From Hymenobacter elongatus (GTDB lineage Bacteria > Bacteroidota > Bacteroidia > Cytophagales > Hymenobacteraceae), in the NCBI RefSeq assembly GCF_004745955.1, contig NZ_SRLD01000012.1:1-64000 (forward strand): 64,000 nt of DNA, given 5' to 3'. Each line of letters opens with the position of its first letter. Position 1 is the stretch's first letter. The translations under genes were made by a program, and so were the position numbers. Positions 51,887 to 60,765 of this stretch are shown piece by piece. A model generated the notes under the pieces. That model was not told where the DNA came from. It did no database searches and saw only the letters and a list, made by a program, of their open reading frames with translations.

Positions 51887-54079
51887 CTACTTAAATACCT
51901 GGTACACAATCAGCGACGACACATAGGCCAGGCCCGTCATATAGAGCAGCTGCAGCAAGGGCCATTTCCAGCCTTTGGTTTCACGATACACCACGGCCAG
52001 CGTACTCATGCACTGCATGGCAAAAACGTAGAACACGAGCAGGGAAAAGGCCCGAGCCGGCGTAAAGAACGGCTGCCCGTTTTCGTCTTTTTCAGCGGCT
52101 AATTTCTGCTGCACCGTGCGCATATCGGCATCCTGCCCTACGCTATAAATCGTGGAGATGGTGCCCACAAACACCTCGCGGGCCGCGAAGGAAGTGATAA
52201 GCGCAATACCAATTTTCCAGTCGAAGCCCAAGGGCCGAATGGCGGGTTCCAGCAGGTGGCCAAACAGGCCCGCGTATGAATTCTCCAGCTTTTCGGAGGC
52301 TATCCGGATATCGGTTTCCGTGGGCGTCAGCTGTTGCTGAGCGGCGGTAGCCCGCACCCGGCTTTCGGCCCGCGCCAGCGAATCGCCCGGTCCGTAGGAG
52401 GCCAGCACCCACAGAATCACGGAAATGGCGACGATAACCTTACCGGCCTGAAACACAAAGGTTTTCACCTTTTCCACGATGGTGATACCCACATTTTTCC
52501 AGCGCGGCCAGCGGTACACCGGAAACTCCATGATGAAGTAGCTCTTGTTCTGGGTGCGCAGCAGCAGCTTCAGCGCCAGCGCCGAGAAAATAGCCGCAAA
52601 GAACCCCAGCAAGTACAGCCCCATCAGCGCGAAGCCCTGCAGGTTGAAAATACCCAGCACTTTGGTCGGCGGCACTACCAGCGCAATCAGCACGGTATAC
52701 ACCGGAATCCGGGCCGAGCAGCTCATCAGCGGCGTCACGAAGATGGTGATGATCCGGTCTTTCCAGTTTTCGATGGTGCGCGCGCTCATAATGGCCGGCA
52801 CGGCGCAGGCCACGCCCGAAATCAGGGGCACCACGCTTTTGCCGTTGAGCCCAAACTTGCGCATGATGCAGTCCATCATGAACGTGACGCGGGCCATGTA
52901 GCCCGTTTCCTCCAGCACCGCAATAAAGGCGAAGAGCAAGGCAATCTGCGGGATAAAAATCAGGACGCCGCCCAGGCCCGCCAACACGCCTTCGGTGAGC
53001 AGGCTCACCAGCGGCCCGTCGAAGTTGGTTTGCACCAGCTGGTTGATCCAGGTTACACCCTCGTCGATAAGCTCCATGGGGTAGCTGGCCCAGGCAAACA
53101 CCGCCTGAAACATCAGAAACAGCACTCCAAAGAAAATCAGGTAGCCCCACACCTTGTGGGTCAGCACCTTATCGATACGGTTGCTGTACGGCTCGTTCTG
53201 CTCGGTGCGCGTCACGGTCACCGTATTCAGCAGAATATCGTTGATGCGGGCGTATCGGTCAATCGTCTCCTGGGCCTGCCGGGCAGTGGGCTGAAAGTCG
53301 TATTTCTCCACCAGCTCCTGAATATATGCCCGGTCGTCGGGAGTCAGAAAGCTGATTTGCCGGAACTGGTGCGCGTAGTGCAGCGCCAGGTAGTCGTTGT
53401 GCAAGTCGAAGTAGTAGCGAATCTGCCGGAGCATGGGCAGCAGGTCGTCGCTGGGCGAAAAGAAGCCCTTGGTAGGCGCGCCTAGCTGCCGCGCCATCAC
53501 GATTTTGAGGGCCGCAATACCGACGCCTTTGCGGGCATTCATCGGAATAATGGGCACGCCCAGCTCCTGCTGCAGCGCCGAAATATCAATTTGAATGCCG
53601 TGCTGCTCAGCCACGTCCATCATATTCAGGGCCAGCACGGCCGGCAGGCCCAGGTCAGCTAGCTGGGTAAACAGCAGCAGATTACGGCGGATATTGGACG
53701 CATCCACCGTCACGACCACGAAATCGGGGTATTGCTCGGAAGTCCGGTCGTAGAGCAGGTCAGTTATTACCTTCTCGTCCAGGCTCTTGGGATACAGCGA
53801 ATACGTACCCGGCAGGTCAATAATTTCGGCGCGGTGCTGAGCCGTAAGCTGACTGATGCCCGTTTTGCGGTCGACCGTGACGCCGGGGAAGTTTCCTACT
53901 TTCTGGTTGAGGCCCGTGAGCTGGTTGAACAGCGAGGATTTGCCCGAGTTGGGGTTGCCGATCAGCGCAATGCGCGTGAGGGTACGGGGGCTGCGCGGTG
54001 GCACGTCGCGCAAGGCTTCCAGCGTCAGGGCCGAAGCAGCGGCCCCGGTAGAGTCGGTGATGAGGGAAGCGCGGGCCAT
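51887..54079 (-). CDS. feoB: ferrous iron transporter FeoB
   Basis: A 730-residue FeoB that imports Fe(II) across the inner membrane. The N-terminal G domain has G1 GNPNSGKSS, G3 DLPGTYSLYP and G4 NMMD; then come membrane helices with the Gate motifs (VPLISGVACAVPAIMSART and the later AAREVFVGTISTIYSV). It is preceded after 10 bases by feoA on the same strand, so the two form feoAB. No feoC is seen. Confidence 0.96.
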   Translation of the reverse strand: MARASLITDSTGAAASALTLEALRDVPPRSPRTLTRIALIGNPNSGKSSLFNQLTGLNQKVGNFPGVTVDRKTGISQLTAQHRAEIIDLPGTYSLYPKSLDEKVITDLLYDRTSEQYPDFVVVTVDASNIRRNLLLFTQLADLGLPAVLALNMMDVAEQHGIQIDISALQQELGVPIIPMNARKGVGIAALKIVMARQLGAPTKGFFSPSDDLLPMLRQIRYYFDLHNDYLALHYAHQFRQISFLTPDDRAYIQELVEKYDFQPTARQAQETIDRYARINDILLNTVTVTRTEQNEPYSNRIDKVLTHKVWGYLIFFGVLFLMFQAVFAWASYPMELIDEGVTWINQLVQTNFDGPLVSLLTEGVLAGLGGVLIFIPQIALLFAFIAVLEETGYMARVTFMMDCIMRKFGLNGKSVVPLISGVACAVPAIMSARTIENWKDRIITIFVTPLMSCSARIPVYTVLIALVVPPTKVLGIFNLQGFALMGLYLLGFFAAIFSALALKLLLRTQNKSYFIMEFPVYRWPRWKNVGITIVEKVKTFVFQAGKVIVAISVILWVLASYGPGDSLARAESRVRATAAQQQLTPTETDIRIASEKLENSYAGLFGHLLEPAIRPLGFDWKIGIALITSFAAREVFVGTISTIYSVGQDADMRTVQQKLAAEKDENGQPFFTPARAFSLLVFYVFAMQCMSTLAVVYRETKGWKWPLLQLLYMTGLAYVSSLIVYQVFK

Positions 54080-54089
54080 GCGGCGGCAG

Positions 54090-54359
54090 CTAGTCTTTCA
54101 GAAGAATAGTGGCTGCCTCGCTCACCCGCAACGACAACGTGTAGTCTTCGTTGCCCACGACCAGCGTAATAGGGCAGCCCAACGGGGCCCGGCTGTTCAT
54201 CCGGACCTGCGTGCCGGGAATACAGCCCATTTCCAGCAGCTTCAGTGCCATTTCCGGATCCTGCAGGCAGCAGATGGTGCCGCTTTCGCCAAGGCGCAGG
54301 TCTTTCACGCTACGAGGCACGGGAGTCTTGGCTGAGGCGGAAATGCTGGACACGGGCAC
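54090..54359 (-). CDS. feoA: ferrous iron transport protein FeoA
   Basis: An 89-residue SH3-like FeoA: LRLGESGTICCL, KLLEMGCIPGTQVRMNSRAP and LGCPITLVVGNEDYTLSLRVSEA mark the family. It partners FeoB in Fe(II) import. The start is GTG at 54359, about 25 bases after a good promoter. It has a short N-terminal tail. Confidence 0.92.
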   Translation of the reverse strand: MPVSSISASAKTPVPRSVKDLRLGESGTICCLQDPEMALKLLEMGCIPGTQVRMNSRAPLGCPITLVVGNEDYTLSLRVSEAATILLKD

Positions 54360-54384
54360 GGGTGTTATTTAGATTCTGTTCAAA

Positions 54385-54417
54385 CAAAGATACTACCCAT
54401 TTAGGTTTCAGCCAAAA
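54385..54417 (-). promoter_or_regulatory. complete Bacteroidota promoter of feoAB
   Basis: On the minus strand TTTTG (54417-54413), 20 bases, then TATCTTTG (54392-54385). This fits the -33 TTTG / -7 TAnnTTTG consensus with the preferred spacing, giving a leader of about 19 bases to the feoA GTG. It is the best promoter match in the window. An iron-responsive site was not identified. Confidence 0.65.
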
Positions 54418-54542
54418 CACAGATAGTTGTACCTTGGAAGGGCGAAAAAACATCTAAGTCTTTGATTTAGAATTATTCCGAACTGCAATTGCATATTTAT
54501 AAATATTCAGGGAGGTCTTGCGTTTCTTCGCCCTTTTCATTG

Positions 54543-54550
54543 TAGTTTTG
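54543..54550 (+). promoter_or_regulatory. -7 promoter box of the CarboxypepD-regulatory gene
   Basis: TAGTTTTG matches TAnnTTTG and lies 26 bases before the ATG at 54577. A CTTG at 54517-54520 is a possible -33 box, two bases wider than usual. Confidence 0.4.
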
Positions 54551-54576
54551 ACATATAATAAAGATCCTGACTACCT

Positions 54577-55473
54577 ATGCTTCAACGCGTACTTACTCTT
54601 TTCGCCTTCGTTCTGCTGTTCCCAGTAGTGGGCTTTGCTCAGGAGAACAAAATTTCGGGCCGCATTGTAGACCAGAAAACCAAAGAACCCATTCCTTTTG
54701 CCTCCATTGGCCTGAAAGAGGAACAAAGCGGCGCGCTGACCAACGAGTACGGCTTCTTCCAGATGGCCATGCCCGACAAGGCGCAGGACTCCCTGGTAGT
54801 GCTGGCGCTGGGCTATTTCCGCAAGGCCGTGCTGGTGAAGAAAGGTGCCAACCTGCAAGACCTGATTATCGAAGTGCCCAAGCGCGTTATCGAGCTGGCC
54901 GACGTAAAAGTTATTGGTGGCAAGGTGAAAGACCTGTCGCTGGGCTCGAAGGGCAACACGCCCGGCGAGGGCATGATTCAGGGCCTGCCGGGCCAGCAAT
55001 ATGCCTTCTTCGTGAAAAACGAGAAGAGCAAAAAGTTGGGCAACGTCCGTTCGGTCTCCTTCTACATCGGTGAAAACGGCTTTCCGCGTGAGCCTTTCCG
55101 CGTACGTCTCTACAAAGCCGATGGCAACTACAACTCGCCCAACACCGACATCCTGACGGACAACGTGGTGGTATCGGCCCCGAAAGGCGGCGAGTGGTAT
55201 ACCATCGACCTGAACTCGTATAACATCCCGGCCCCCGAAGAAGGCTTCTTCGTAGCCATGGAGTGGATTGTGAGTGGTGACAAGTTCTACACCACCAACT
55301 TCATGGAGACCTACACGCCCTACGGTCAGATCATGCGTCCTACGTTCGAATTCAAAGAGAGCCGCACCTGGACCTACTCTATCGGCAAAGGCTGGAGCCT
55401 GATTACACTGGCCAACAACGGCATGCGCTACAACGCTATGATTAAGGCCGAAGTTGACATGATTAAAGACTAG
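54577..55473 (+). CDS. secreted protein with a CarboxypepD-regulatory-like domain
   Basis: A 298-residue protein with a signal peptide (MLQRVLTLFAFVLLFPVVGF, cleavage after FA, mature start QENK). The mature N-terminus is a CarboxypepD-regulatory-like domain (about residues 25-110, ISGRIVDQKTKEPIPFASIG, LTNEYGFFQMAMP), as found at the front of TonB receptors. No plug or barrel follows; the rest is a beta-rich region (FYIGENGFPREPFRVRLYKA, WYTIDLNSYNIPAPEEGFF). It is likely a surface or periplasmic protein of unknown role. Confidence 0.85.
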   Translation: MLQRVLTLFAFVLLFPVVGFAQENKISGRIVDQKTKEPIPFASIGLKEEQSGALTNEYGFFQMAMPDKAQDSLVVLALGYFRKAVLVKKGANLQDLIIEVPKRVIELADVKVIGGKVKDLSLGSKGNTPGEGMIQGLPGQQYAFFVKNEKSKKLGNVRSVSFYIGENGFPREPFRVRLYKADGNYNSPNTDILTDNVVVSAPKGGEWYTIDLNSYNIPAPEEGFFVAMEWIVSGDKFYTTNFMETYTPYGQIMRPTFEFKESRTWTYSIGKGWSLITLANNGMRYNAMIKAEVDMIKD

Positions 55474-55513
55474 AGCCACCCGCTCTGCCCCTGGTTTTAA
55501 CCGGAGAACATCC

Positions 55514-55556
55514 CAAAAGAAAAGCCCGCGCTCCAACCAGCACGGGCTTTTCTTTT
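55514..55556 (+). terminator. rho-independent terminator after the CarboxypepD-regulatory gene
   Basis: AAAAGAAAAGCCCG pairs with CGGGCTTTTCTTTT across a 15-base loop, with T-tracts on both strands. Confidence 0.88.
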
Positions 55557-55584
55557 GTCTTCAACCGAGCGGGCCTTACTAGTC

Positions 55585-55726
55585 AGGAAGTCGTCAGAAC
55601 GTCATGCTGAGCGCAGCCGAAGCATCTCGCGTGCAACAGTAATCAACTTACCATTGCACGCGAGATGCTTCGGCTGCGCTCAGCATGGCATTCTATTGGA
55701 TTTCAGCGACTTCCTAAACAGCTTCA
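55585..55726. repeat. MITE-like element with terminal inverted repeats
   Basis: Outer 9-base terminal repeats (AGGAAGTCG at 55585-55593, CGACTTCCT at 55707-55715) enclose perfect 34-base inverted arms at 55603-55636 and 55654-55687, with a 17-base loop. The right end (55709-55726) contains the 18-mer also found at 51792-51809 and covers the stop codon of the hydrolase gene. There is no ORF inside. This form points to a non-autonomous mobile repeat. Confidence 0.7.
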
Positions 55727-57124
55727 TTGCTTCTCTTGCTGAACATGCTTCATGATCCATTCCCGGACAGCATCCTGGGCGGCGGGCGAAAACGTGGGCT
55801 GCAGCTGACCTTCCAGCATGGCCCACTCCGCTTGGTCGGCCTGGAACAGGTGATTTACGCCGGGCAGCTTGCGGGCAGTTACATCCTTATTGGCCTTGAG
55901 GCCCTTATCCAGGGCCGTCAGGTTGGTTTCGGGCGCTGCCTGCAGGTCTTTGGTGCCATTGAGCAGCAACACCGGGCAGCGCACTTTGGCGAGCACGCTC
56001 TGCGGATCGAAGCCCAGGAAGTAGCGGTACCAGGGCGTAGTCAGCTCGGCGGCGCTGGCCAGAGCGGTGGCATTGTCCATGGAGGTGTTGGTCTGCCGGA
56101 GCATGTTGGCGACGATAGCCTGAGCCTGGGCATTATCGGCAGTGAGGTTGATAATCTCCAGCATCGACTTTTGCCGCTTCGTAGCGGCTTCTATCTGCAC
56201 CGCTTCCATGCCCACGGAACGCATGACATTGGCTTGTTGCTGTAGCAGCACCTGCTGGCCCGGAACGCCGTAAGCGGCCATCAAAACGATGAAAGTGGGC
56301 GGCAACGGCTCGGCGGCAGCCAGCGTGGCAATATTGCCACCCTCGCCGTGCCCGATCAGGCCGATATGGGAAACGTCGACCTCGGGGCGGGTACGCAGAA
56401 AGTTGAGGCCCGCCTGCGCATCTTTCACGAGGTCGGCGGTGGTAGCGGCGGCGGTGTTGCCTTGCGACTGGCCCACGCCCCGGTCATCGTAGCGCAGCAC
56501 GGCGATACCGCGGCGGGTGAGGTAGTCGGCAAGGGCACCGAACATCCGGTATTGGTCCAGGGTACCGTCGCGGTCCTGGGGACCAGTATCGGAAAGCAGC
56601 AGCACGGCCGGAAATGGCCCTTCCCCGGCGGGGACGGTCAGGGTACCCGCCAGCCGTATGTTCGCCTGCTGATTGGAGAAAGCCACTTCCGCGACCCGGT
56701 AGGGCGGTGGAAACTTGAAGTTTTTGGCCAGCGCGGCCGGCGGCGGTATTAGCGTCAGCTCCAGCGGGGCCTTGTAGCCGGGCTGTTGCCAAGTGCCTTG
56801 CAGCAGCTTGCCAGTGGCATCGAGCAGCCCCACGAAACGGCTATCGGCGGCGGCGGCATACAGCACCACGGTATCCCCCGTGGTTTCTACCGTCATGGGC
56901 ATGCGGTTGACCTTCTGCAACGGTACGTCGAGCACGGCAAACCGCTTACCAGTGGCCAGTTCCGTAACGCTGATAACGATTTCCAGGCTGCCGCCCGGCA
57001 TTTGCAGTGGGCCTTTCCATTGGCCGGCTACGCCAGAAGCAGGACTAGTTTGCCCCTGACCAGCCAGTGGAAACAGCAGCAGCGCTATCCACCAGCCGCA
57101 CAAGCAGCGGTTCAAAAATTTCAT
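55724..57124 (-). CDS. secreted alpha/beta hydrolase with Ser-to-Gly change at the nucleophile
   Basis: A 466-residue protein with a signal peptide, an N-terminal beta domain (about residues 25-130) and an S33-like alpha/beta hydrolase domain. RYDDRGVGQSQGN and LLLSDTGPQDRDG are family segments. The nucleophile elbow, normally GHSEGG, reads GHGEGG (Gly260, codon GGC at 56347-56345), one transition away from AGC serine. The acid (LLLNGTKDLQAAPE) and His (LPGVNHLFQ) are present. It may therefore be inactive, or use another residue. The stop codon lies within the flanking repeat element. The ATG at 57124 is chosen. Confidence 0.85.
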   Translation of the reverse strand: MKFLNRCLCGWWIALLLFPLAGQGQTSPASGVAGQWKGPLQMPGGSLEIVISVTELATGKRFAVLDVPLQKVNRMPMTVETTGDTVVLYAAAADSRFVGLLDATGKLLQGTWQQPGYKAPLELTLIPPPAALAKNFKFPPPYRVAEVAFSNQQANIRLAGTLTVPAGEGPFPAVLLLSDTGPQDRDGTLDQYRMFGALADYLTRRGIAVLRYDDRGVGQSQGNTAAATTADLVKDAQAGLNFLRTRPEVDVSHIGLIGHGEGGNIATLAAAEPLPPTFIVLMAAYGVPGQQVLLQQQANVMRSVGMEAVQIEAATKRQKSMLEIINLTADNAQAQAIVANMLRQTNTSMDNATALASAAELTTPWYRYFLGFDPQSVLAKVRCPVLLLNGTKDLQAAPETNLTALDKGLKANKDVTARKLPGVNHLFQADQAEWAMLEGQLQPTFSPAAQDAVREWIMKHVQQEKQ

Positions 57125-57290
57125 ACAATGCGTAAACAAGGGTGTGTAGGGAAAGAGAGTAGAGTCGGCCTGTAGCAGGAGCTACACCAGAACATGTTAC
57201 TCATGTCAAGGCACTAGCCGCGACTGTACAGGGCATAGCTGCGGGCGAAAATAGTGATATTATATACAGGAAATACAATAGGCCATCATA

Positions 57291-57334
57291 CTATCGGCGC
57301 TCTTCGCCGACATACGGGAGAAGAGCGCCGATAG
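57291..57334 (-). terminator. hairpin after the TonB receptor gene
   Basis: Perfect 15-base arms at 57291-57305 and 57320-57334 with a 14-base loop lie 22 bases past the TonB receptor stop. AATAG/CTATT pairs may extend it. The U-tract is weak. Confidence 0.7.
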
Positions 57335-57355
57335 GCTATTGCATACCAGGGAAAC

Positions 57356-60145
57356 CTACAGGCCCAGTGTATAAACGGCTTTCAGGTAAACAAAAGCCCC
57401 ATTGAAGCCCATTTGCACCGGGTTGTAGGGAAAAATATCCCGGCCCTCGGGCAAGTTGGATGGCTTGCCGAAACGCTCCTGGTAGTAGGCATTGAACTGC
57501 GCTTCGGTAGCAAATCCGCCGGGCGGCCGACCGTTGCGGGCAGCTTCTGCAGTGGTGTTCGGAAACACGTTGAACAGATTGTTCACGCCCGCCGTCAGCC
57601 CCAATGACTTGAGCGGCTTATACCCAACTATCAAGTCGGTGACGGTGCGGGGAGCGAAGCTCAGGAAGTAGCTGCCGAAGTCGTTGGTCGCATCCGTGTT
57701 GGTATCGAAATACTCCACTCGCCCGAAATAGGTGTTGCGGACCAGCACGTTGAACTTGCCCAGCTCGTAGCCGAGATTCAGCAGCACTTTGCTCGCGGGG
57801 CTACCCGTTTCGATGAGCGACAGTTGCCGGGGGTCGATGTAGTTGGTGTTGGCGTCGTCGTCGTTTTGCAACGACTGGAAGTTGGCGGGCACATTCAGGC
57901 CCTGAATGGAAGTGCGGTTGAAGTTGGCAGCCGCAGTTACCGTGAAGGAGCCCCGACCCAGCTCGTGCTGGTAGTTGGCCACCAGGTCGAGGCCGGTGGT
58001 GCGGGTATCGACGGCGTTGGTGAAGAACTGCGCCCGGTCGGTGCTGTAGCGAAACAGGGCCGCGTCGAGGTTGGCGCTGATGCCCGTGCCGAACAAGCCC
58101 GACAGAATAATCCGGTCCTTGATATCGATACGGTAGACATCAGCGGTAAAGGAAAGGTTGGGGAGCGGGGTAACGACCAGGCCGGCACTGTAGCTAAGCG
58201 ACTTTTCGGGGCCCAGGGCCGGAATGCCCGCGGCCCGCGTTACCTCGTCCTGGTTATTAAAAATACCCGAATAGCGCACTCCCGTGGCCGACGATTCCAG
58301 GGAAAGCTGCCGGTACAAGACCTGCTGCAGCGAGGGAGCCCGGAAACCGGTGTTGAAAGCGCCGCGCACGGCAACGGGCTTGATAACCTGGTAACGGGAG
58401 GTGACTTTATAAATAAAGGCCGAGCCAAAGTCGCTGTAGTTTTCGAAGCGCAGGGCCGTAGTCACCGACCATTTCTTGGTGATATCGGCTTCCACATCGA
58501 CGAAACCGCCGACGTTGCTGCGGGCCCCGACTACGTCCGATTCGGGCGCGAAACCCAGGAAGCCCTGGGAGCCCGGCCCCGAGTTGGCCTTGCCATCATC
58601 GTAGCGCCCCCAGGAGCGTTGCTCGCCTTCCACAATCTGGTAGTTGTCGTTGCGGTACTCGGCCCCGAAAGCGACGTTGGTGCCGGCCAGAAAAGTCGGG
58701 AACAACCGGCTGACGGTGGCGTTGGTCACGTTCTGGGTGAACTGGAAGCCACCGGCTTCAAACTCGGTAGGCGAATTGGCCCCCAGCGAAGCATTCAAGG
58801 TGTTGCTCACGTTGTAGCGCATCTGGTTGTAGCCCAGCACGTGGCTCACGTCCAGGCTCCAGGGGCCCAGGCTCACGACCGCGCCTACCGCGCCGGAGGC
58901 ATCATGGCTGCGGGTGTTGATGAGTGGCTGGTAGCCCAGCGGGAAGATGGACTCAATGATATTATCGGCCTGCGTGACGGGCAGCACCCACGGAGCCGCC
59001 GCGTTGCCGCGCCGGTAGTTGTAGCCCCCGAAGGCATACAGCTTCACTTTGTCGGTAGCCGCCAGGCTGGCGTTGAAAATACCCCGGTAGTTATCGATGC
59101 GGGCGTCGCCGTTGCGCTGCGCAAAGTCCTGATACGTTTTACCGTTGGCGGCCAGGGCGGCGTTTTCCGTGGCGCGGTCAGAGGAGAATACGGGCCGCGA
59201 GAACAAGTCGCGGGAGTAGTCACGGGTGGTAGAGCCCCGATGATCAGCATCCAGCGTCAGGTTCAGAAAACCTTTAGGGCCCAGCTTGAAGCCCTTGTTG
59301 ACGCTGGCCAGCGTAGTGAGGCCGTCGCCTTGGGTGGTCACGCCGGAGCCGACGAGCACGTTGCCGCCTTTGTTGTCCGACTTCAGGCTGATATTCATCA
59401 CGCCCGCAATGGCGTCGGAGCCGTACTGGGCCGCCGCCCCGTCGCGCAGGATTTCAATCCTGTCGACGGAGTTGCTGGCTATGGTGTTCAAATCGGTACC
59501 CACGTTGCCCACGCCCCGGTTGCCGACCAGGTTGATAAGCGCCGTGGTGTGGCGCCGCTTGCCGTTCACGAGCACCAGCATCTGGTCGGTGCCCAGGCCC
59601 CGTAGCGAGGCCGGATCTACGTGGTCGGAGCCGCCGGCAGACGTCTGCCGGGTGGAGTTGAAGGACGGCACGACGTAGTTCAGGATCTGCGTCATGTCGG
59701 TTTGGGGAGCCGTGACGGACAATGCGCGCATGTCGATGACGTCGACTGGTACCGCCGATTCGAGTACGGTACGGTCGGAGCGGCGCGTACCAACGGCCAC
59801 CAGCTCGGGGTTCAGAGTGAAGTTGAACAGCGCCTGCTTGTCGGCGACCAGAAACACGTTGTTCACGAGCAGCGTGCGGTAGCCAGCCTGCACCACTTGC
59901 AGCGTGTAAGGGCCACCTACCAGCAAATCAGTAATTGTGAAGCTCCCGACGCCGTCACTTGTGATGGAGCGGCGGATGCCGGTGGGCAGGTGAATAGCCG
60001 CGACCGTGGCTCCTGCCAGCGCTTCATTTTTATCGGAGCTCACCGCCCCTGTAATACCGGCCGTGGTGGCCTGGGCCTGCGCGCCTTGCGCACACAGGAA
60101 ATACAGGCTGAAGAATATCAGCCCAAAACGCGTAAAAAGTTGCAC
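57356..60145 (-). CDS. TonB-dependent receptor with an N-terminal CarboxypepD-regulatory domain
   Basis: A 929-residue outer-membrane receptor. It has a signal peptide (LIFFSLYFLCAQGAQA), a CarboxypepD-regulatory-like domain (about residues 28-120, GITGAVSSDKNEALAGATVA), a plug (about 130-260, MLVLVNGKRRHTT, VDRIEILRDGAAAQYGSDAI) and a 22-strand barrel to FVYLKAVYTLGL. No SusD-like partner gene is nearby, so it is not a SusCD system. The substrate is unknown; iron chelates, vitamins or oligomers are all possible. It is energised by the TonB/ExbBD proteins encoded around 25-29 kb, by general family logic. Confidence 0.93.
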   Translation of the reverse strand: MQLFTRFGLIFFSLYFLCAQGAQAQATTAGITGAVSSDKNEALAGATVAAIHLPTGIRRSITSDGVGSFTITDLLVGGPYTLQVVQAGYRTLLVNNVFLVADKQALFNFTLNPELVAVGTRRSDRTVLESAVPVDVIDMRALSVTAPQTDMTQILNYVVPSFNSTRQTSAGGSDHVDPASLRGLGTDQMLVLVNGKRRHTTALINLVGNRGVGNVGTDLNTIASNSVDRIEILRDGAAAQYGSDAIAGVMNISLKSDNKGGNVLVGSGVTTQGDGLTTLASVNKGFKLGPKGFLNLTLDADHRGSTTRDYSRDLFSRPVFSSDRATENAALAANGKTYQDFAQRNGDARIDNYRGIFNASLAATDKVKLYAFGGYNYRRGNAAAPWVLPVTQADNIIESIFPLGYQPLINTRSHDASGAVGAVVSLGPWSLDVSHVLGYNQMRYNVSNTLNASLGANSPTEFEAGGFQFTQNVTNATVSRLFPTFLAGTNVAFGAEYRNDNYQIVEGEQRSWGRYDDGKANSGPGSQGFLGFAPESDVVGARSNVGGFVDVEADITKKWSVTTALRFENYSDFGSAFIYKVTSRYQVIKPVAVRGAFNTGFRAPSLQQVLYRQLSLESSATGVRYSGIFNNQDEVTRAAGIPALGPEKSLSYSAGLVVTPLPNLSFTADVYRIDIKDRIILSGLFGTGISANLDAALFRYSTDRAQFFTNAVDTRTTGLDLVANYQHELGRGSFTVTAAANFNRTSIQGLNVPANFQSLQNDDDANTNYIDPRQLSLIETGSPASKVLLNLGYELGKFNVLVRNTYFGRVEYFDTNTDATNDFGSYFLSFAPRTVTDLIVGYKPLKSLGLTAGVNNLFNVFPNTTAEAARNGRPPGGFATEAQFNAYYQERFGKPSNLPEGRDIFPYNPVQMGFNGAFVYLKAVYTLGL

Positions 60146-60308
60146 AGGTATGTAATTGAGTTCGTAGATCTGGGTCTCTTAATAAGTCTACCACCTAAAA
60201 AGTTTTTCTATTTTTTAATTTATGAGAATAATATAATTAGATACAGATGCCTAAAAACACTTGCTTGCAATCAATGACTCTCGACTTTACCTACGCCAAG
60301 AGCTATCC

Positions 60309-60457
60309 TATAGCGGTTTCGTGAACGGTGGAACCCGGCTGATGTAGAGACGCGTATTCGCGTCTCATCGTTCGTGCCGCCTGCCCGGTTTCGTTCAACG
60401 ACGAGACGCGAATACGCGTCTCTACATCGGGTGTCTACGGTTTGCGAAACCGCTATA
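60309..60457. repeat. 149-bp MITE-like nested inverted repeat
   Basis: Outer 13-base arms (TATAGCGGTTTCG at 60309, its complement ending at 60457) enclose perfect 26-base inner arms at 60341-60366 and 60403-60428, with a 36-base centre. The inner arms carry a GAGACGCG/CGCGTCTC palindrome. No ORF or transposase is present. GC-rich arms within an AT-rich gap suggest insertion. Confidence 0.72.
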
Positions 60458-60696
60458 ACAGCCATTTAAGTCACTTTTAAGCTCCACATTAAAAAGAATA
60501 TGAGTCTCTTCTGTATTTACTCCTTTAAAATTAAATATCGTTTTCTGCATCAATCTAAAGTACAGCAATTAAGTAAGCCCGTTAATGCTTGATTTTGCAG
60601 TAAAAACAAAGTTATACAGAGAGGCATGGCTACCGGAGGCAAATAACTCTATGGGTTTTTAATTTCATCGACCTGTCTCACCACGTTAAAAAAATA

Positions 60697-60729
60697 AGAA
60701 GCGAAACAATTGTCAGCCGTTTCGCTTCT
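60697..60729. terminator. hairpin with an A-tract on its left, upstream of the CHRD gene
   Basis: AGAAGCGAAAC pairs with GTTTCGCTTCT across 11 bases. The A-tract to the left would be a U-tract for leftward transcripts, but no leftward gene ends here. It may be a remnant of a lost gene or a 5' leader hairpin of the CHRD gene. Confidence 0.4.
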
Positions 60730-60765
60730 GCACTCACACCTTTTATAACCCCTCATACCCCAATA

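Larger units (their letters stand above)
60146..60765. other. 620-bp AT-rich gap with a MITE-like element
   Basis: The gap between the divergent TonB receptor and CHRD genes holds no convincing ORF. It contains a 149-base inverted-repeat element (60309-60457), AT-rich flanks, and a small hairpin (60697-60729) before the CHRD gene. The AT-rich parts probably include both promoters, but no full -33/-7 pair was found. Confidence 0.6.

Noticed and set aside
57824..59605. 593-codon open frame antisense to the TonB receptor
   Set aside because: The receptor frame has a signal peptide, plug and barrel motifs; the antisense frame has none.
60271..60465. Short open frame through the 149-bp repeat
   Set aside because: It follows the inverted repeat, is symmetrical in sequence rather than coding, and has no start signal.
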